Source: Hordeum vulgare subsp. vulgare
Lineage: Eukaryota; Streptophyta; Magnoliopsida; Poales; Poaceae
DNA length: 64,000 nt
NCBI RefSeq assembly: GCF_904849725.1
Contig: NC_058524.1
Span: 346,076,823-346,140,822 of the forward strand
Reading direction: 5' to 3'
A model generated the notes under the pieces. The model searched no databases and was not told where the DNA came from. It saw only the letters and a program-made list of their open reading frames with translations. The position numbers were made by a program, and so were the translations under genes. Within the stretch, counting starts at the first letter, position 1. Each line of letters starts with the position of its first letter. Of this stretch, positions 57,946 to 64,000 are shown piece by piece.

Positions 57946-58210
57946 GGCTCTTACCCCCCTCTGTCAAAACTCTTCGTCCTCTCGTCTTCTTCGCTCGAGC
58001 TCAACCCTAGCGCCACCGCTAGCAATCTCGTCGCCGGTGAGGAAAATCTTTGCTACCTCGCCCTCACCGTCGTGGAACTCACACCGGACACGGAATCTCT
58101 TCCTCCGCCGCTGCCGTAGCTGATCTCTGTTGCCAAGTTAGGGTGTGGAAGATCTGAACCAAAGAGTTTCTCTCTTTTACTGCTCCAGTTCTTCGTGTTC
58201 TTCACTCACG

Positions 58211-58534
58211 GTAATTAAAATCCTATTTTGCTGCCTCTGTTGATCTATTATTTCACTTTAGACTCACCAAATTTGTTTTTCCTCAGAGTGTCTGCCAGCC
58301 ACGCACACTCATTCCTCAAACACTCTATGAATTTCACTAAGCCACTCAAATTCTTCATGAGATTCCTCGATTGTGTAAATTCTTGAATGTGCACAACTCT
58401 GGAACCCAAGATCAGAATGCTTAGTCAAATTCCTCAACCCATCAAATTCCTGAAGTACTAAAATTTTCAATTTCTTCAAATCTGAGAACGCATATGACCT
58501 CTCCAAATTCTTCGCACCTATACTCTGTTCACAG
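58211..58534 (+). other. Candidate leader intron of the third ORF
   Basis: It runs from CACG|GTAATTAAAA to TCTGTTCACAG|G, 324 bp, T-rich (TTTTGCTGCC, TTTTTCC), with no open frame across it. The acceptor also fits a splice from an upstream pol transcript. Confidence 0.4.
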
Positions 58535-58542
58535 GTACAAAA

Positions 58543-61500
58543 ATGCCAGTTGATGAATCTCTAGGTTCTCATCAACTTAACTCATTTGTAGCATTTCTCG
58601 AAGAAACTTTACCCGTGTCATCAAAATATTCAAGAGTTCATATTCCTCAGCAAAAGCCTCAGTTAAAGAAATTGGAGGATGACCGGAAGCAGAAGGGAGG
58701 AAAGAAGCTTGAACAGAACACAACGTTCGACATACCTGAAGACATATATGCTGATTACGGCACTCCAGATGAGGAAATTCATGGCAAAGAAACCATGGCA
58801 AAGCGCAAGATAAGGCTTCAGAAAATTGAAGCAGGTGGGCTAAGGAGTGGAATGAGTACAAATATGTTACTCCTAAGTATGCGTAGAAATTCGCCCTCAA
58901 GCCACCTTGCAAGAGGACCCCTCAGGGTGATCAACAAGATGCTCATCCCTCGAGCGTTGAAACCATGGAGGATTATCCTGATGAGAAGAGAAAATATTTT
59001 TCTAAGCTACAGAAGAAGGCAAAAGCAGTTGTGAAGAAATTCAATGATGACTCTGCTGCTGCACACACTTCCGCCACCTCTTTAGCTGCTGAGGCCTGTG
59101 CTACAGCAATTCCTGAGAAGAAGACTGTGCTGAAGAAACCCAAAGTCTCAGTGCCAAAAGAGCAAATGCCTCAAAAGGCTGCAACAGTGGCAAAATCTTC
59201 AACAGCACCACAGTCTTCACAACCTCAACAGAAGCATCTCATTAAGCATCAGCCTGCTCAATCAAGTTCCTCAGTGCTGTCTGCCACGAGCTCTGTTGCA
59301 AAATCTTCACCACCTTTATTGAAGACTAAAATGACTGCTGGAAGAGGCATCAGGCCAAGTCCTAGCAAAGTCATCAACGTTCCTTCTGTTGACTGAAGTG
59401 AAGAATTTGATGAGGAGACACTTCAAGCTATCAACAAAAACAAGAAGGAATGAGTTGCTCAAGCCTCAGGCAGATTCATTCCTTTAGCAATGGACCCAAA
59501 GGTTTTGCTGGATTTCATAGACCTCTGGTATGAAGGTGCAAACACTCCTGTCGATGACTTAAAGCTTCCCCCAGGTGTAAGCCACATGGTAGCCACTTTC
59601 ATCAATGAGGCAAAGTGGAAAGACCAGCAAGCCAAGCAAGCAAAGGCTGCAAAAATCAAGATAGAGAAATTCCTCAAGCAGAAACTCCTCAAGATGATGC
59701 CTGAAGCACTTGTATCAACTTAGGCTGAACTCAGAACCCTAAGAAATATGTATACAAGTCTTCACACTGATCGTGAAGGAGACAAGGTGAATTTCATCAA
59801 GGTTGCATCTGCCGCAATTGATGAATACTACAAGAGAACGGCCCATCCAAAGCAGCAAGCAGCACCTCAGTCAAGCTACACTCTTCAGCTGCCCGAGAAA
59901 GATGAAACTGATGAACCAGCTGGTGAGGAAATTCCTAAAGATATTCCAGCTGAAAAAATGCTCCAGCTGATGAAACTACTAGGCCTGACACTCCACCAGT
60001 GCCTGAAGAAACTGTTCCTTCACCACAACCATCAAAGGTGAAGAAAGTGACTCCGTCTGTATCAGACGTGAAGAAGACTAAAGCAGTTGAGAAAGAAGCA
60101 AAGAAGAGAAAAGCTTCAATGATCTCAGAAACCTCAGAGGCCAAACCCTAAAAGGTCCCTCAGTCAGAGTCACCAACTGCCCCGGTGGATGTTACTCCTC
60201 TGAATGTAGCTGCATCTTACTTGATCATTTCCTTCGGGGTTGACTATGTCATTCCTGAAGATGACGAAGAAATGTAGGATGCTAAAGAAGAAGAAATCAT
60301 TGATGAGGAAGTACAGATAGACGATATTCCTCAGTCCACCATTCCTGCAAAGACCAGTGAAGAACAAGTGGGTGATGATGAAACTGGGTGCAGCACTCTA
60401 GTGATTCATGATGATTTCTAAGAAGAGACTCATCCTCGCTCACCCAGGTCAACTCAAATTCCTCTGACTCCTGCTGCAACTGAAATTCTCACATGTTTTG
60501 ATGGGAAAACCTTTCGTGAGGAATCTGCTCAAAAATCAGCTGCCTCAGCTGAAGACAATGCAGCGACAAATACTGCAACTGCCTCCTCCAACAAGCAAAT
60601 TCCACAAGCTGCAGAAAATCCTCAAACTGAAGAAAATATTACTGTGCCCAACACTGAGATCGCTATTGTTGTGGTAAACACAAAAACACGAATGGTAGTA
60701 GCTACTCCTCAAGAACAGCAGCATAATCTTCAACCACAGCAAAATCCACCTTTCTCCAAAATGCCAAAGTTTCAAAAAGAGGAATTTTACGAAGAACACA
60801 TGTACTTCACCGGCGAAAATCCACACGATAAGCTTCGCATCAGGCACAAGAAGTTTTGGACAAGGAACAAACTCAACCATTATGCTTCAGTGCTCTGTGG
60901 GAGAAACAAGATATTTCAGCATACCCATATTCCTCTCTGTGATATGGATGAAATACCTTGATTTTCTCTAGTCCTCAACGTTCTTTAAGAAGCTAGATTA
61001 CTGCCTTTCTGCACTGACATCGGCGATTGGAACACTGACAACATTCTTCAGTTCTACGCCACTCTGCACATCTCTGGTGACCCAAAGGATGTCAACACTA
61101 TGGTTTTGGATTGGATGACTCATCACATGCACTACAAAGCGCCTACAACTGAATTGCTTAGAGCTCTTCCAATCTCAATTCCCTTAGAGGATGCAGCTGT
61201 GATGTATGATGAATGTGAACTGCCCAACGGACTGATGGAAGTCCTCATGAAGCCTTTGGCCAAGGACCAACCCCCAAGGACTCCATTTCTGGTACAAGAC
61301 TTGAAGTATGAACCAAGAATAGTCTACAAAATCTGGTCTTATGCCATTGCTCCTATCAAAGGGCATGATGATGAAGAAGATGTCGTAGGCATCATGAAGA
61401 ATATTTTGTTCAATATCATCCATGGCATACCGATGAACCTTCATGATTTCTTCTTGAGGACTTTGGCTGACAATGCCCTGTCGCCATTTGAATTGAATAT

Positions 61501-62068
61501 TTATGTGCCCTGGATTATGAGATTCATCAAAAACAGGTCAAGCATCAATTACCAAGCTGATTTTCAAAATCACCTCAGATATCTGCCGCCGATCAGAGTC
61601 ATCATGAAATCATTTGAGTCTGTTGAAGGCAAAGGAAAATTTGTCATTGATGACGGAAATCGGCCCGTTGATGGCCAATGTCGCAAGGCAGACTCATATT
61701 CTTCATATGATGACACTGCTACCCAAGATCCACCAAGCCCAACTGCCCCTAGAGTGATGAATAATAGAGATATACTCCTCAGTTTTCATCAAAAGGTCAA
61801 TCGCAATCACAAGTGGGTTAAACGTCACTTCAGTGCCATTGTGAAAACCCTCAAAGAAACTCAGAATTTAGTGAAGAAAAATCACTATTATCTTCATGAG
61901 GTGTTTGATCGAACCTGGGCCACCTTGGCTCATCTGAATACTCAAGAGCAACTTAGGGAATTGGAGTTTACTCAAGACTTCGACTGGTCGTGGCCTCCAA
62001 AGAAAAAATTCAAGCCAAATCCAGTTCCTGACTTGGTGGACAGCTCTATATTCATTCCGCACTACTGA
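58543..62068 (+). pseudogene. Sirevirus third (env-like) ORF, partly open
   Basis: The ATG at 58543 opens MPVDESLGSHQLNSFVAFLE. Segments at 58543-58900, 58965-59396, 59490-59723 and 59748-60041 are Lys/Glu/Gln/Pro-rich, with frame changes and stops. The last 322 residues (61100-62068) are uninterrupted and contain LSPFELNIYVPWIMRFIKNR and a basic C-terminus (WPPKKKFKPNP). A large ORF after pol is the mark of Sireviruses, sometimes called env-like. I see no convincing signal peptide or transmembrane segment, so 'envelope' is only a label. Its role is unknown. Confidence 0.72.
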
Positions 62069-62212
62069 GTCAGATGAAGAACCAGAAAACAACGCACCTG
62101 GTCCAAGGAAGAAGCCTGTCTCGAAGAATCCTCATGACTCTTCATCAGCTAAAAAGTGAATTTCTTCAAAGGGCGTTAATCCTCAGTTTTGTCCCTTTTC
62201 ATCACTTGATGA

Positions 62213-62689
62213 CAAAGGGGGAGAAATCTGAGAGTTAGTCTTCAAGCGGGATCTATTTTGGGGCTTATTAACATTATTAAGTTACAAAATCGTGGTTCTT
62301 CTGAAGTGTTTTGATGTAATGAGTTGTAACTTAAGACTGATGGTGCTCTGACTCTTTTGAACGTTTTTCTTCGCATGCTTATTCCTCAAAGTCTATTAAT
62401 GCAGGCATGCTAAAATTCATCAGACACCATTTTTCATCATGCATTTTCAAATTCCTCATATTATATGTCAAATTTATGCATAATTTACAAGATACAGGGG
62501 GAGATCTCCATGATATAAATCATCAATGTGCATCTACCGTGCAAAGCAAATTCCTCAAAATATGCACATATTCAGGGGGAGTCTGTCAGTATCTTGATTT
62601 CAAATTCCAAACTCAGTACTTACTCTTCATATTTTTATCCCTGTTGAAAACTTAAGCTAATTTTCATCAACCACCAAAAAGGGGCAGAT
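62213..62689 (+). repeat. Multiplied polypurine tracts before the Sirevirus 3' LTR
   Basis: AAAGGGGGAGAAA (62215), CAGGGGGAGA (62497), CAGGGGGAG (62574) and AAAAAGGGGCAGA (62676-62688, directly at the LTR) form a series. Repeated purine tracts are a described hallmark of Sireviruses. The last one is at the correct place to prime plus-strand synthesis. Confidence 0.8.
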
Positions 62690-64000
62690 TGTAAGTACAT
62701 CTAGTGCCCTTAGTGATTTTGGTGGTTTGAAGACTTATAGGTTAAGGAACTAATGTGTTTGTAAGTGTACACATGCTCTATAAGTTGCTGAGGAGTTTAA
62801 GTTATACGATGAATATCTACTCCTAAAAATGAATGTCTTCGGCTGAAGTAATTGGTCTTAATTTGAAGACTTTGGTCGCGATGAAATTGATATTCCTCAG
62901 GAAGATATTGAAGATGAGGAATTCAGTGTGTCCTGAAGAAAATCAGTTTGAAGACTTTGAAGCGTGAAGATTTACTCTTTCTATATCTTTTTCTTTACTC
63001 TTGAGTACTAGGGACACCGTACTGTTAAAGGGGGTCGAAGTAATACTATGGAACGAATTTCCTCATGATGCTCAACCCAAGCCTAAACCTACCAAAGCCT
63101 CAAGTGAGGCATATGAGAAACATGAGGACTTTCACAGTTGATAGTCCCGACCGTTGTCACGACACACGCCACCTCACTGATCTTATCCACCCAAGGGTCA
63201 CATAATTTAAGGGCATTAATGTCAAATCATGTCGGGATGCTCCCAGGCTATAAATATCCGGCCCCCACAACCACTAGCTGGTTGGCTGCTCCGAGAGAAA
63301 CTGACACTTGTCATTTATAGCAACCCAAATTCCTCAGAGTCTTCGAGAGTAAATCATCAAGTGAGGAAATACCCCCAAACACCAAACCACAAACCAAAAA
63401 CCAAGTAATTGAGCATCACTAAAGAATTTGTTCCTGTGTGGAACTGAAGCCTTTTACCTTTGAGGACTTTGCATCTCCAGATGGTTAGGCATCATGGTCT
63501 AAGGCATCGAACAGTCAATTGTGGATCGGTGGGTGACCGAGTTTGTGAGGGTTTGGAAGTCTACCCAGAAGACTTACCACGAGTGTTGGGCGAGGACTGT
63601 GTGTCCTTAGCTCAAGGAGAATACGGTAGGGACCGTGTGTCGTTTGGTTTCAATGCCATGCCGCTCCAAACCATATGTACGATTGTCACAACAGTTGGAA
63701 CTCGGTCATCAACAAGTGTCTTCATCGTGAAACAGGTTCTATTTCTTCAACTCTTTCATTTCCTTAGAATTGTATAGTGAAGACTTTCATCTGTGTTGTT
63801 TGAAGAATTTGTATGGACACTTTCTCTGAATTTCCTCAACCTCAAATTCTTCACTTGAGTTAATCTTCATCTGCGTTCTTTATACCTGCGTACTGAGCAA
63901 ACCAATTCTCATAATATTCACCCAGTAATCTGCTGTAGTAGTCTTTGCACTTGTGATGCTGTGCTATTTCCGTTGTACGTGATTCATCGGTGAGGAATTT
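62690..64000 (+). repeat. Sirevirus 3' LTR (cut by the window end)
   Basis: It starts TGTAAGTACATCTAGTGCCC and matches the 5' LTR through GTGAGGAATTT at base 64000. About 100 bp are missing. TATAAATA lies at 63249-63256. Confidence 0.93.

Larger units (their letters stand above)
43362..64000 (+). mobile_element. Sirevirus-type copia element with third ORF (3' LTR cut by window)
   Basis: The order is 5' LTR, Met-tRNA primer site, gag, protease, integrase, RT, RNase H, a long spacer, a third ORF, several polypurine tracts and a 3' LTR. Copia order plus a large ORF after pol and multiplied purine tracts identify the Sirevirus genus (Maximus-like in Triticeae). Sabrina-like copy B splits gag. 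Catalytic residues of protease, integrase and RT are altered, so the copy is dead. Without copy B it spans about 13.9 kb in the window. Confidence 0.85.

Noticed and set aside
57866..58123. 85-residue frame with Ser/Arg-rich sequence before the Sirevirus third ORF
   Set aside because: It spans the TATA-like site and the plant-leader-like segment. More likely an untranslated leader than a separate protein.

Overview
The window looks like intergenic DNA from a large grass genome of the wheat/barley tribe (Triticeae). It is a nest of LTR retrotransposons plus one CACTA DNA transposon. I recognise no host gene, rRNA or functional tRNA. The grass assignment rests on family signatures: an Angela/BARE1-WIS copia LTR (starting TGTTGGAAATATGCCC), two LTR elements starting TGATACGTCTCCAACG (Sabrina-like), an LTR end carrying GGGTCGCATCTT (Sukkula-like), and a CACTA element with TTTGCCGTCTG repeats. 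Family names come from memory and were not checked against a database.

Layout. (1) 1-27413 is a Ty3/gypsy element of the Tat lineage in a tandem arrangement: a left 3' internal region (1-4544), an LTR (4545-7627) split by a 2,570-bp solo LTR with a perfect 5-bp target duplication, a Sukkula-like LTR block (7628-11344), decayed gag-pol with an additional RNase H (11355-17167), a second copy of the 3' internal region carrying a spliced antisense gene (18252-21848, minus), a non-autonomous CACTA element (22763-26748, duplication ATT), and a terminal LTR (26862-27413). (2) 27414-41367 is an Angela-type copia element. Its 5' LTR keeps only the last 470 bp because the Tat element abuts it. Its pol is split by Sabrina-like copy A (31616-38163, duplication ATCGG). 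(3) 41368-43361 is an old gypsy remnant with a protease-region reading frame. (4) 43362-64000 is a Sirevirus-type copia element with a third, env-like ORF. Its gag is split by Sabrina-like copy B (45064-51808, duplication TGGCC), and its 3' LTR runs off the window.

Relative ages follow from the nesting. The gypsy remnant is probably oldest, since its right edge appears cut by the Sirevirus and its left edge meets Angela. Angela came before the Tat element in its LTR and before Sabrina A in its pol. The Tat element came before the CACTA element and the solo-LTR parent. The Sirevirus came before Sabrina B. Every gag-pol seen is broken by stops or frameshifts. The Sirevirus has also lost catalytic residues in protease, integrase and reverse transcriptase, so nothing here looks autonomously active.

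The most unusual signals are: the heptamer TTCCTCA/TGAGGAA scattered on both strands through the whole Sirevirus but nearly absent from the element nested in it; a similar GGCGACT/ACTCGCC bias in the Tat element; an antisense gene whose splice sites are kept in both Tat copies, with a hairpin-forming tandem repeat confined to one intron; a promoter-plus-intron-like leader before the Sirevirus third ORF; a conserved ORF of unknown function in the non-autonomous Sabrina-like elements; and a tRNA-like A-box/B-box/oligo-T cassette at a Tat LTR boundary.
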